Shown here one piece after another: positions 38,305-48,940 of a stretch of DNA of 64,000 nucleotides (within the stretch, counting starts at the first letter, position 1; every line of letters starts with the position of its first letter). The notes under the pieces are model-generated. The model did not search any database, was not told the DNA's origin, and worked only from the letters and a program-made list of their open reading frames with translations. This DNA is from Riptortus pedestris (taxonomy: Eukaryota > Arthropoda > Insecta > Hemiptera > Alydidae): assembly GCA_019009955.1 (NCBI GenBank), contig CM032233.1, forward strand, positions 129,594,501-129,658,500. Direction: 5' to 3'. Both the position numbers and the translations under genes were made by a program.

Positions 38305-38370
<66 letters not shown>
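38098..38370 (-). mobile_element. SINE family S flanked on both sides by (TA)n
   Basis: A minus-oriented, head-truncated SINE occupies about 38158-38306 (body blocks CACCCTGGCTAGAAAAGG and GGTAACCTTTAGGTAACCC on the minus strand; B-box remnant near 38291). TA tracts lie at 38098-38136 and 38308-38370. The SINE may have inserted into a TA array, or its 3' tail may have expanded. Confidence 0.8.
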
Positions 38371-38372
<2 letters not shown>

Positions 38373-39204
38373 CAGATTTTTGATTATTTTTTTCATTATT
38401 GCAATATTTAACATTATGACATTTATAAATGTTATTCTAAGTTGTGACTTTAGCAACTATGTAAAATAGTTGATAAATATATTCTTTTAATAATCTTCAC
38501 ATTCCCAATATATTATTTTCTTGTTCATTATCAAACATATTTAATAGTTTCTTAAGCCAAAAGGAAATACAAATGTATGAAAACCATAAAACGAATAAAA
38601 ATGAAAACAATAGTAATTAGAATACTAAGTACGTTGTTAATATCACAAAAAGTATAAACACTGAAGGCCACAAAATGCTAATTACAGTTTTTTTTTAATT
38701 AGCTATTCTTATGAATTAGCTTCAAATTAATTTTAAAATCTAATAAATTCTTATCTAGTTAGAGATAATTACCAAAACCATTGATTCAAGCCACCAATTA
38801 ATTCCCAATTTAGAATAAAAATCAGCTGCTGAGCAGATATTAACAGCATAAAATGTCTCATGTGATATCTTTAGCTGCTCCAACAGCAAGAAGTACAATT
38901 TTGGATAAAGGTGAATGGTAGTTATAGAAACAAAATATTACCAAAATCAATTTTCTCTGTGTAGAGTGCAATGGGTCAGGTTGATGCTCTATATAAACAT
39001 GATCCTGCTATTACAGATGCAGATATCAACATTACTTAACAACTAATGCTATTAATACAAGCTACAGCATCAGAAGACAATAATCAATGTTGAACCCAAT
39101 ACTTGAAGAAATTGACTCTTTTATACAAATAGTAAATACTGGATGATTATGGAATAACATTAGTTCTTGAACAAACTGTAATATGATGGCTCCATGAGAC
39201 TAAA

Positions 39205-39425
39205 ACAAGCTCCTCCATCCAGTCCAAATGTGTAATGGTGTATGCTGAACCATGATAGAAGGACTGCCATTACTGGGACAGATGTTAACAGCTCAATTTA
39301 TTGTACTATGCCCTATTAACACCTGCCCCAAAAACAGATGTCCAATTGTAGTGAAAGAACAACTCCAGGAATTATATTTTAATCATAACCGAAGCCAATT
39401 TGAATTCAATCAATAAGTTCAACCA
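39205..39425 (+). repeat. Dispersed repeat D3, copy 2
   Basis: About 200 bp closely similar to 29425-29650 (AATGTGTAATGGTGTATGCT, GATGTTAACAGCTCAATTTA, GTACTATGCCCTATTAACAC). Confidence 0.75.
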
Positions 39426-39559
39426 TGCAAAATCACTGCAGCACCATACCTGTTATAATCCTAATTTAAAGAAATGCAACGGTATTAAATGCCATAAAAC
39501 AACATAGAATGATTGAATCAACATCACTTAGAAAGGTTGTCTTTGTGAAAAACTTATGA

Positions 39560-40360
39560 AGAGGCAATACTGAAAGTGAAAAAAGCAACTGGAGGTATAC
39601 ACATGAACGGTAAATCAATTCATTTCATCAGATTTGCAGAAGGCATTGCACTGGTGGCAAAATCCGAAGTAGAGATGAATAGAATGCAAATCCTAAAGGA
39701 TGCCCCAGATCAGTTTAAATTCAAGATATATAAACATAAAACAAAAGTTCTGGTTGTAGAGAAGAAAAAAGTCTAGGAAATATAATTATTAGAATTGAAA
39801 ATATTATACTCGAAAAAGTGAAGGAGTTTTGTTACTTAGGGAACATCATCACTGAATACAATGATAGTAGAGCTGAAGCCGATAGAAGAATAGTACGTGT
39901 TAAACAAACCTTCCATAGCAAAAGGAGTATTTTAACTAATATAAGCATAGATACCAAAAAAATCTTTGTTAAGTTCGTATAGAGTGTACAGGAGCAAAAG
40001 TTGGACTGTCCACAAAGGGGAATTGATTGGAAGCCATGGAAATGGAGATCTGGCTCAGAATTACCAGAACAAGTTGAACTAAAAAAAATTCAACATCGAA
40101 ATTCTAAAGAGATAAGTGAAAGTAAAGGTCTTATCAAGGCAAAGGAAATAAAGAAGAGTGAAACTAGGCATATCGCAGGCACAACAACTTCATCATAAAT
40201 ATATTTGAAGGTAAGGTACTTGGGCATAGCGGAAGAGGGAGGCATAAAAAATCCTATTTTGAAAACATCAAACATCTTATGGATTTCGATAGGTAGAGTA
40301 ATATGAAAAGAGCAGCCTCTGAAAGAACACAATGGTTGCAACTACAAGGCATCCAAAATC
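39560..40360 (+). pseudogene. Non-LTR retrotransposon reverse transcriptase C-terminal half, decayed
   Basis: The + strand reads HMNGKSIHFIRFAEGIALVA, the F-A-D-D catalytic box with both aspartates replaced (FAEG). It continues with FKIYKHKTKVLVVEKKK, VKEFCYLGNIITE (YLG motif), EADRRIV and, near the end, KRAASERTQW, a common LINE C-terminus of the M-KRAAEDR-W type. Stops and frameshifts interrupt it. With the catalytic aspartates lost the fragment cannot encode an active polymerase. It runs into a (TA)n tract at 40368-40406. Confidence 0.85.
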
Positions 40361-40364
40361 ATGA

Positions 40365-40367
<3 letters not shown>

Positions 40368-40406
<39 letters not shown>
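40368..40406. repeat. (TA)n microsatellite at LINE 3' end
   Basis: About 39 bp of TA directly after ATGATGATAT, just downstream of the reverse-transcriptase fragment; possibly grown from the LINE tail. Confidence 0.95.
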
Positions 40407-40408
<2 letters not shown>

Positions 40409-40856
40409 TGAGTGTTATTGTAATTGTTTTTTCTATAAGCATATGTTACTTATACAATACAGTTAATTGGCAAATAGTAATTAACATATTAAGGGGGAAA
40501 TATTATTTGTAAGTAATTTATTAATTAGATTATAAGAAGGAAATAATAAATGTGTGTATGAGGAAAGAAAAAGAAAATAAAAAACATATCTATGTAAAAT
40601 ACATATGTCCATATTAAACAAAAAGAAAAAATATGTTAATTACAGTAAACATACATTAATAAAAATAGATATTAAGTTAAATAGAAAGTTACTACTGCCA
40701 GTGTAGTTAATTAGGATGTAGAGAGGAGGAAACTATAATAAAATGCAATGGTCTCTTTGAAAAATGGTCAAACTATGGTTATTAATGTGTTAATAAAACA
40801 GAGTACATAAGAAATAATAATAATCTATAAAATTTTTTAACATTTCACAACAGAGA

Positions 40857-41180
40857 TGTTTGCATCATAATAAGCATTTGGTAGCAGAATGATGAATGTA
40901 ACTCCCAATGTCAGGTGCAGATGTTAATGATACAAATTTACTATGTAGTATTAACACCAGCACCTGGAATGAGAAGTCATACGGCACTGTTGTAGCTAGT
41001 GATAACTGAACACAAGCACTGAAATAAAATAATATACATTTATCAATAATCACAATTTGAAAGACAAAGTCAATAGTAAATATTTAACCATGTACTATCT
41101 GTTCAAATACTTCAACTGAGGTTCAACTGGGAGCTCACGCACCGACACATAAACCCTCACATTCCCCAAAGACATGGTCC
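40857..41180 (+). repeat. Dispersed repeat D4, copy 1
   Basis: Matches 43179-43510. Shared blocks: TTGGTAGCAGAATGATGAAT, GTAACTCCCAATGTCAGGTG, TTTACTATGTAGTATTAACA, CCAGCACCTGGAATGAGAAG and ACACAAGCACTGAAATAAAA. It has an internal imperfect palindrome (CAGGTGCAGATGTTAAT with ATTAACACCAGCACCTG). Confidence 0.82.
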
Positions 41181-41510
41181 CTCACTAAAATACATACACA
41201 CACAGACATATATATTTTTAACCTATTGACACGAGAATAGAATATTCTATTATATATAGAATAGAATATTACAGAATAAAAGGGACACAGGTATTAGGCT
41301 GATTATATTTACAAATTTATAGCTTCCCAGATGAGTTCTACTTCCCTAATTAGAAGATTTCCCAGTCTGTGAGTATTTCTTTCAGTGATTGTTTTAGCTT
41401 GTGTATGTATATGTAAATGTATATATTCAACATATACATATTCATATATGTTGAATACACATATGTATGCATTGATATATAATTCCATATCAATAAGTTT
41501 ATTTTATACT

Positions 41511-41655
41511 AGCTAAGGTACCCAGGTTCGCTCGAGAAATCATTTGAGGCTGAATGTTGGTATTTTGTTTTTGACAAGGCTTCAATGTGTACAACAACTA
41601 CACTTCCCATCTGGGCACATTGCTTTCTCGTAAGGGTCAGTTGGGGGACTTACAG
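41511..41655 (+). mobile_element. 5' fragment of the 53.8-kb element (family C)
   Basis: ACTAGCTAAGGTACCCAGG, TTCGCTCGAGAAATCATTTG, AGGCTGAATG. It matches the head of the element at 53785 (ACTAGCTCAGATACCCGGCT, TCGCCCGGGAATTCATTTG, AGGCTGGATG). Truncated after about 140 bp. Confidence 0.75.
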
Positions 41656-42209
41656 AAAAGAAATTTTAGATTTGAAGAATAAATGTTAATAAGTCACCAA
41701 TCAATCCCTCTCCACTGTTTGACAGGCCCGTGAATAATCCAAATCATAATCATGAATAGCATTCACTACAATTAAATATAATCTATAATGTATATATTTC
41801 CTGTGAAAAACCTGTCCGAGTATACATAAATGTGAGTAGAAAGCGAATACAACATTTCACAGGAAGTAAGTTAACACACTTTTAACTGTGTTAGCCTCCC
41901 AACAACTTCCGCTCTTGCACGAGTGTTATCAATCTTGTTTTACTTAAATTATTTATTCAAAACATTAATAATTTGAATTTTCTAGTATTTTATATACCTG
42001 GTCTAAATAACAGTGGTACCCTAAAAATAATTTAATTATATTTTAAAACTGAGGTGAGAAAATGAGATCGTAGCCCTCCCTGCAACCTCAAATCATATTG
42101 AGTTTAAAAACATATTGTCTCTTGTTATATTGACATTACCAAGTAACATTTAATAGTTACAGATAGTACATAGTCATTTCAATAACCTTAACACATAAGG
42201 GGAAGTAAG

Positions 42210-42233
42210 ATATATATATATATAGATATATAT

Positions 42234-42264
<31 letters not shown>
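42210..42264. repeat. (TA)n microsatellite, interrupted by GA
   Basis: TA run with two TAGA interruptions on the left. Confidence 0.95.
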
Positions 42265-42266
<2 letters not shown>

Positions 42267-42345
42267 ACAACTTAAGAGTTTGATTCCACACAAATTCCCC
42301 TATCTCATGCCGTGCGAATTCAGCATGGCATTGTATAAATAATAT

Positions 42346-42553
42346 ACTGCTCAAAAATGAATAGGGATATTGGTTATTTTTTCTTTATCCTATTAATTTT
42401 AATTAAATCGACCTTAATTAAATTTCTTTTTTATGGGGGGAAAAAAGACAATAATTTCTAATAAATATTAATGATATTTATAATAAAAAAAAAATATGCT
42501 AGGCCCCATACATACCACAAAACAGCCAATATCCCTATTCATTTTTGAGCAGT
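42346..42553. mobile_element. 208-bp MITE with 28-bp terminal inverted repeats
   Basis: Left end ACTGCTCAAAAATGAATAGG continuing GATATTGG (42346-42373). The right end 42526-42553 is its complement (CCAATATCCCTATTCATTTT then TGAGCAGT), essentially perfect. The flank gives TA on the left and TT on the right. CTGCTCAAAA-type ends are typical of Tc1/mariner-derived MITEs. No coding capacity. Confidence 0.85.
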
Positions 42554-42774
42554 TTACATTATACAAATTAAATAATCTAAATGCTCTTATAGTTTAAATA
42601 AATAAAAAAGTTATTTTCTAATTAAAATAAATAAAAATTGAGAGGGGAGGGCAGAGATTTGTTAGCTCTCTAATTCAAATCATAGTTAGAACTATCATGT
42701 AAGTCTAAAATCATAACATGATTTGTCATAATATACCTATATTACAAACACTTTGATGAGCAATAATAAAATTG

Positions 42775-42880
42775 TTGACTCCCGCTATAGTTTTTAGCGT
42801 ATCTCATTAAATTTTCAGTATATGACAAAAGTGTATATAACAAAAGTTACTTTAAACAAACAAATACAAAAATAAATTAT
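42775..42880 (+). mobile_element. Internal fragment of family C
   Basis: TTGACTCCCGCTATAGTTTT, TAGCGTAT and GACAAAAGTGTATATAACAA match the internal duplicated unit of the 53785-54866 element. Confidence 0.72.
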
Positions 42881-43178
42881 ACAGACAAATCCCAGAAAAC
42901 ACCCAACATTTTAATACTTACCACAGCTATTTTAGTTACTAATAGATGACGCTAATAACCTAGTATATGAGCGCCTAACCCCAATTCTAAATCACTAAAA
43001 TACATGTTTCATTTATATTCATATATTTATATTTATATATATTCAATATATAATTAATATATTTATATATTTATATATATTCATTTCTAATAAATTCAAA
43101 GTAGGAAATTTTTGAACATATATGTGATGGTTCATGAACATATTAAAACAGAAGTGCTTCAATTATGATGGTATAGTA

Positions 43179-43510
43179 TAAAAAGTATTTGGCAGCAGAA
43201 CGATGAGTGTAACTCCCCAATGTCAGGAGCTGACGTTAATGCGACAAATTTACTATGCAGTATTAACACCAGCACCTGCAATGAGAAGTCATAAGGCTGT
43301 CTTGACGCTAGGCATAACTGAACAAAAGCACTGAAATAAAATAACACACATTTATAAATAACTACAATTAGGGGGAAATAAGTTAATAGTAAACATTTAA
43401 CCATGCAATATCCATTCAAGTACCTTCATCTTAGAATTCATGCACTAACACGTAAACACTCATATTCCCCAAAGCAATAGTCACACACTAAAATACATTT
43501 CTCTTAATTA
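43179..43510 (+). repeat. Dispersed repeat D4, copy 2
   Basis: Nearly collinear with 40868-41180. A third, short copy (TTGGTAGCAGAATGATGAAT) follows at about 43656-43690, after a (TA)n tract at 43520-43551. Confidence 0.82.
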
Positions 43511-43516
43511 TAATTA

Positions 43517-43554
<38 letters not shown>

Positions 43555-43689
43555 TAATTTACAATATATTCTAAAAAGGAAATTTTAAACATATATGTCA
43601 GGTTCGTAACATTTTAAAACAGAAGTGATTTACTTAACTACTGTATGTCTTAAGTATTTGGTAGCAGAATGATGAATGTATCACCAAGT

Positions 43690-44110
43690 GACAGGGGATT
43701 TCTTAATATTCATGTTATACAAAAATGTATAGAATAATTATAGTTTATTACACAGTGAACAAGATTGATAAATAATAACATTTTTTTTAAATACAACTAA
43801 GATTTACTGACTAATGATGAAACCCCTACTCCCTTTGGTTCAAGTTTGGCCATGAAAGAATATGCTGATTTCCATAAACATTTAAATATTGAGTTTGATA
43901 ATCATCCAACAAAAATCTTGGATGCCAGAACATTAATAGAAGAGTGGTGTGTGTGTATTTGAGTGGACATAATTATTATTATTATGAATTTCCTAGGTAG
44001 GGGTAATATACATATGAATACATTATTTGAAAACCGTGCCATGAATACAACACATAGCTTATCTACCATTGGAGAAAGCTGATAAAAGTTGGTTATGTGA
44101 GTACTGTGTA
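43690..44110 (+). repeat. Family M, decayed copy
   Basis: Retains TGTATAGAATAATTATAGT, CTACTCCCTTTGGTTCAAG, TTGAGTTTGATAATCATCCA and CCTAGGTAG blocks in family order, but no clear terminus. Confidence 0.5.
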
Positions 44111-44614
44111 AACTAAGCAGCAAATGAATGAAATACATCTTCCTATATAAGGTATAAAAGCAGTATTGAGAAAATGGCAAAGAATATGAGACCATTCCCA
44201 AAATTTCTATCCCTCGACTATATTATATTAAACAAATAAATAATAGAACTTGATTCAATAACTGAATTTACTATTGAATCAGAGGCCGAAACACTTTGGT
44301 CATGTGATTGTCATTCCCATAATCAATCAAATGTATAAATTAGATTAAATAAAAAAAGTTAAAAAAATAAAAACCCACCTTTCCACCTTGCAACTGTGGG
44401 CATGTGAGTAGTGAGTAGGAATTTTTTGGAAATTGCTGATCCACATGGTCAGAAGACTGACAAATTCTTCACGGCAAAAAAAAGAAATTATATCATTTCA
44501 AAATATATTTAGAGTAATGTAGCATTATTGGATTTATAAATCAGAGTGGAAATGCTTAAATATGGAGCACAGTAATTTTGACTACTTGAGCAATAACAAT
44601 ATATATAAAATTTT

Positions 44615-44900
44615 GAAGAGACATTTTCATCGACTACTAGGTAGAATCAATGCACATTTAAAGATAATTTTCAAAAAGCTCATCATGAGTACATTCTCAA
44701 TAGCTGATTTCCCTCAGGGAAAATTTACTAAAATGAGTAATAACCTATTTCATATTTAATTCATGAGCAGATTAGCATAATAGAAAATTATATATGTTAA
44801 AATAAGGGGAAAGTAGAGATTGGTTGAAAACCAAAAATAGCATATTTAGCTGGTTTTGAAAAAAAAATAAATAAATAAAAATAAAGTACAAGCAATCATA
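44615..44900 (+). repeat. Family M 3' end plus shared downstream segment
   Basis: Family M end (CTAGGTAGAATCAATGCACA, TGATTTCCCTCAGGGAAAAT, TTACTAAAA), then GAGTAATAACCTATTTCATA and TTTAGCTGGTTTTGAAAA. The same junction and downstream sequence recur at 47458-47690, so the two loci share an ancestor that extends beyond the M terminus. Confidence 0.7.
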
Positions 44901-45525
44901 GAAAGTTGTTTTTTTCTTCAGTTGAATGTTATTTCTAAGAAGAAATCACATCCTTAATAATGACAGCAACTCTCCAGACAACTTATCGAGACTGAAAAGA
45001 AAACCCTAAAAGATAGATAGTGTAAGATACAACAAGAGAAAGCATTGGATGGAGACGAAGTTGACTCACTGAAAATCCTACTATGAAGTGCGGAGACTAA
45101 ACAATAGTACCACAACTGGAAAATTCCTAAAAAATATAATTCCATTATTTGTATGAGGAATAATTTTTCTTAAAAGAAGAAATAATTTATGTGCATTAAA
45201 ATGTTACACGCTTCAGATTTCATGAAGTTTAGGTAATGGTCAACAAAGTAAATATATCAGAGACAAATGAAACAAAATTTGCAACAATAAATGCTTTGCT
45301 TCATGTAGGGGTGGCTACTAGTAGTCACTCTCAACATTTTCTATTATATATAAAGTACGACAAAATCATGTAAATTATATACTACTTTTTTTTCTTTCTT
45401 TTTTTTGTAATTTATCAGTTACACAAATAATACATTGCATAATGTTGAGGGCTTGCCGGATCCAGCATTTAGCGATTGATTGATCGATGTAGGAGGTTGT
45501 ATTATATAATATAGATGTATTATAC

Positions 45526-45628
45526 AATGTATTATTAGGGAAAAGAAAGATGTAGTCTTCCTGCATTAAATTTAACAAAACAATTAAATTCAGGAAAACT
45601 ATATCATTCTTTTCCCTAATAATACATT
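45526..45628. repeat. Foldback of about 103 bp
   Basis: AATGTATTATTAGGGAAAAG (45526 on) pairs with CTTTTCCCTAATAATACATT (ending 45628). The arms are about 45 bp with a few mismatches around an AT-rich centre. MITE-like; no TSD assigned. Confidence 0.8.
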
Positions 45629-45913
45629 GGGCACAAGCAAAATGGATGCCACAGAAGCCATTACCCATTAGGCAACAGTAATGTATTTAAAAATCATATG
45701 CATGTTAAACAAAATATTACAACATAGAAGTCAAACAAATAATTTAAAACTTATTATCTGAATGGAGGACGCAAAGAAAAGGGAGGTCATTGGATCAAAA
45801 AGATTGGATTCGACATTAAAAATAACAGTAAATGCTCAATAAAACAATTACAAAATAAAGGTAAAACAATTGCTCCACTCATTTTATTTTTAAATCACTC
45901 TAGAAGCAAAATA

Positions 45914-46145
45914 TTAGGGGCTCAGGTTAGCCGTGTGAGTTAATGCGTTGACCTTAATCTTGCGTTTAAACCAAGAGTGGCGAGTTCAATTCCCGCCTGG
46001 GCAACAGAATTTATTTAGTGATGGAATTCATTAAACAAAATCCTTAGTCCCACCGTGGCTAGGAAAGGGTGATAACCTGTAGATACCGTGTCCCAATTAG
46101 TCTTATGTAGTTGCAAAAAGTGGGCGTTAATAAATAATTTAATTT
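45914..46145 (+). mobile_element. tRNA-derived SINE (family S), full length, with target-site duplication
   Basis: GGGGCTCAGGTTAGCCGTG start, A-box-like GTGTGAGTTAATGCG, B box AGTTCAATTCC at 45983-45993, then the body GTCCCACCGTGGCTAGGAAA, CCTGTAGATACCGTGTCCCA, and tail GTTAATAAATAATTTAATTT. The 13-bp direct repeat TAGAAGCAAAATA lies at 45901-45913 and 46146-46158. Such flanking repeats are the hallmark of LINE-mediated insertion. Confidence 0.9.
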
Positions 46146-46509
46146 TAGAAGCAAAATAGACTAATGGAAATTCTACAACATAGTATTTCACAATCGCCCC
46201 AATATGAAGCCTGTTTTTAGGGAATGAAGTAGAAACCCTTTAATAGAAATGGCTTATTGATTGAACAATATAGTTTCATTAAGACCAATTTATGAAGTAC
46301 AAAATTGAAATGGGGTTCATTATGTCAATGAAATTTACTTTTTAAAAGCACTGAAACCTGTATAAAGAAGAAAAAATTACAAATATTCTACATAATACAA
46401 TAATAGGAAAAGAATTTATAGTTATTTTGCAAACAAACCTTAAAGTTGTGGTAATTAAATAAAAAGCCTGGTTATTTAACTTGTGCAAATAGAATTAAAT
46501 GAAAGTAAT

Positions 46510-47454
46510 AAATAGACTCCACAACAGTTTCAACAAATTTTTTAACAAGTGGAAAATCAAAGTCAAGACAGCAAAAACATAAGCCATTATTTTTACAGAA
46601 AGAAGACCGAAAACTCCAGAAAAATCAAATATTGGTAATAATCCTATATTAGGTTGAAATATATTAAATATTTAGGCATAACGTTAAACAAGGGATTAAA
46701 CATATACAGAACATGTGATAAAGCTAACAAAGTGATTTGCTAGATTTACCCTTAGTTTAATTGTAAATCGACACTTCGCCCTGAGAATAAACTAATTATG
46801 TTATACAAAACCTACATCAGATCAGTATTAACATATGCTTGCCCCATATGGAGCTATATATCTAACACCAATTTAAGAAAGCTACAAACATTTAAAAACG
46901 AATGTCTGAGAATAGTGTATAATTCGCCCTATTGTACAAGAATAAGAAAATGACTTCAAATTTCGAACATACCCATGATAAAGACATATATCCATAAGCT
47001 AGAAAAACTTAGTAATAGTCTAATCTTGTAAACACAAATCCACACATCAATCAAATAGGTTATCATAACGAACAAAGCTCTTACATTAAACGTACACATT
47101 AAAAACCCAGTAGTCTATACTAAAGACAAGTAAACACCCTTATCTTAACCCCTGTTCTACTTGTATCATATTTATACTTTTTCCAGTGACAATATAAAGA
47201 AATTTGATACTTGTTAATATTGTTAGATAGTAAGGTCACTTAAATTTGTGAATTTTTAAAATAATTGTATTATTCACTAAGTTACAATATGACTGCCTAC
47301 TTACTGTCAATTACATTTATAATTAATCTTCTATTTAAACAGGAAATCTTGTTTTTATGTTGTTTTGTAATATTATAGTGATCAGAAGGAACACTGTACA
47401 TTATTTTGTAAATTTCTTGTAATAACTCAACAAAGGATAATTTAAAAAAAAAAA
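46510..47454 (+). pseudogene. Jockey-like non-LTR retrotransposon, 3' part of reverse transcriptase and tail
   Basis: The + strand, through frameshifts, reads KTAKT and AIIFTERRPKTPEK, YLGITL-like remnants, then a longer clear stretch: LVNRHFALR, LLYKTYIRSVLTYACPIW (the conserved Y-S-L-YA-P-W block after the thumb), NLRKLQTF, NECLRIVYNSPYCTRI, and a degenerate C-terminus. An AT-rich 3' segment follows, ending in a poly(A) run at 47443-47454. The pattern is that of jockey-clade elements. It is 5' truncated and inactive. Confidence 0.88.
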
Positions 47455-47455
47455 A

Positions 47456-47690
47456 TCAAGGTACTTTAAAAGAAATTTTTCAAAAATCTCATCAAGAATA
47501 TGACCTTAATAGATAACTACTAAACTGAGTAATAACCTATTTCATATTTAATTCATTAGTAATTTAGCTTAATAAAATAATTATATACATTAAAATGAGG
47601 GGAAATTAGAGAACGGCGAAAACCACGAATAATCCAATTAGCTGGTTATGAAAAGAATAAAAATAAACTCCAAGCATCTTCTTCAGGAGA
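47456..47690 (+). repeat. Family M 3' end plus shared segment, second copy
   Basis: Collinear with 44655-44900 (TTTTTCAAAAATCTCATCA, GAGTAATAACCTATTTCATA, AATTAGCTGGTTATGAAAAG). Its left edge is the poly(A) tail of the jockey-like fragment, which appears to have inserted in the copy. Confidence 0.72.
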
Positions 47691-47998
47691 ATTTTATTTT
47701 TAAGAAAACATTGCATCTAACACTTACTGGGACCTATTTAAGTATTTCAGGCAAAAACAAAAAAGAGAAAAAATCTTTATTTTATTTTCCCAATGGCAAA
47801 CGTTTCGCCCTTCTGGGCATTAACAATGCTTCAAAGTTATTCCTCTTTGTCAGTAAACCCTTAATTCTCCACAGGAGGATAAAAATCATATAATACACAG
47901 CCTTAACCCAATGGTAACTTGTTAAACAATATCTATTCTTTAACAATGATGGTTTGAAACTCAAATAAGTGCTATGCAATAATTAACTGTAATCATTC

Positions 47999-47999
<1 letters not shown>

Positions 48000-48058
<59 letters not shown>
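48000..48058. repeat. (TA)n microsatellite
   Basis: About 58 bp of pure TA. Confidence 0.97.
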
Positions 48059-48060
<2 letters not shown>

Positions 48061-48649
48061 TAGATTATATTGTTTGGCAAATTGCAATTATGTTTAAGGC
48101 TGTGTACTATATGATTTTTCTTTTTTTTATTCTCCTGTTTTACTGACTAAGAGGAATAATTTTGAAGCATTGTTAATGTCCAGGAGAGTGAAACATCAGC
48201 TATTGGAAAAATAAAATAAAGATAGCTAAATTGAGACCTTAAGATCCTTTTTTTTCCCCCTGAAATTACATCTAAATTTAAAAGTTACATCTTAAGGCAT
48301 AGACAATTTTTGCTTTTCTATATTTTAAGTTTGCCCTTATGACAGACAACTTGGTAAAGTTGAAAAGAAAAGGAGAAAAATAGGAAACATATATTCACCA
48401 AACAATGAAGGAGAAACAATCTATGCCTTAAAACTAAATATGGTCTAATCAATAAATATTTGAACCTAATAGAATCGCTCTAGAAACATGCTTGTATGGA
48501 AGGTAGATTCATTTCACTCACCCAGTTGTATCCATTATTTAATTCCAATGTAGAGTTTGTTTTCTAATTGTATGCACCTCGTTTCACATGCACTACTCAC
48601 CGGTGACTAGTAACTACACTATAATTAAAGGTACAGGCCAACAAATAAT

Positions 48650-48940
48650 AGCGTTGATAGCGGTGTATTGATGAGGATGCCAAGCCTAGAGCAGGGGAAG
48701 AGGTATTGAACCCCCCAGAGAGGCAAAAGGCCGCCCATTCTACCCCCTCCATTCTACAAACAGATCAATACGTCCCCACACACCCCTCAATCGAGCGAGC
48801 CCAATCTCAGCAAACGGAAAGTGGCGATATTGTACGAGTGTGCCCGAACCTACTCCACCCCAATCTAGGCCAGCCCGTAATGCCGATATTTCTCCCGAGA
48901 TGCTCCAACAGTAAACATTCAGTCGATCGCGCTAACTAAG
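48650..48940. other. GC-rich anonymous segment joined to a family M 5' end
   Basis: Markedly GC-richer than its surroundings and open for 78 codons (48706-48939, rich in Pro, Ser and Gln, no domain recognised). Its right edge GCGCTAACTAAGCAGATTTC is a family M 5' block. Compositionally it resembles the segment at 3440-3683, which has the same relation to an M copy. It could be captured DNA or a longer M variant. Confidence 0.35.

Noticed and set aside
43902..44201. 99-codon ORF on the - strand
   Set aside because: Lies over a decayed family M copy and is of low-complexity composition.
45375..45668. 97-codon ORF on the - strand
   Set aside because: Spans the 103-bp foldback at 45526-45628 and so is an accident of repeat sequence.
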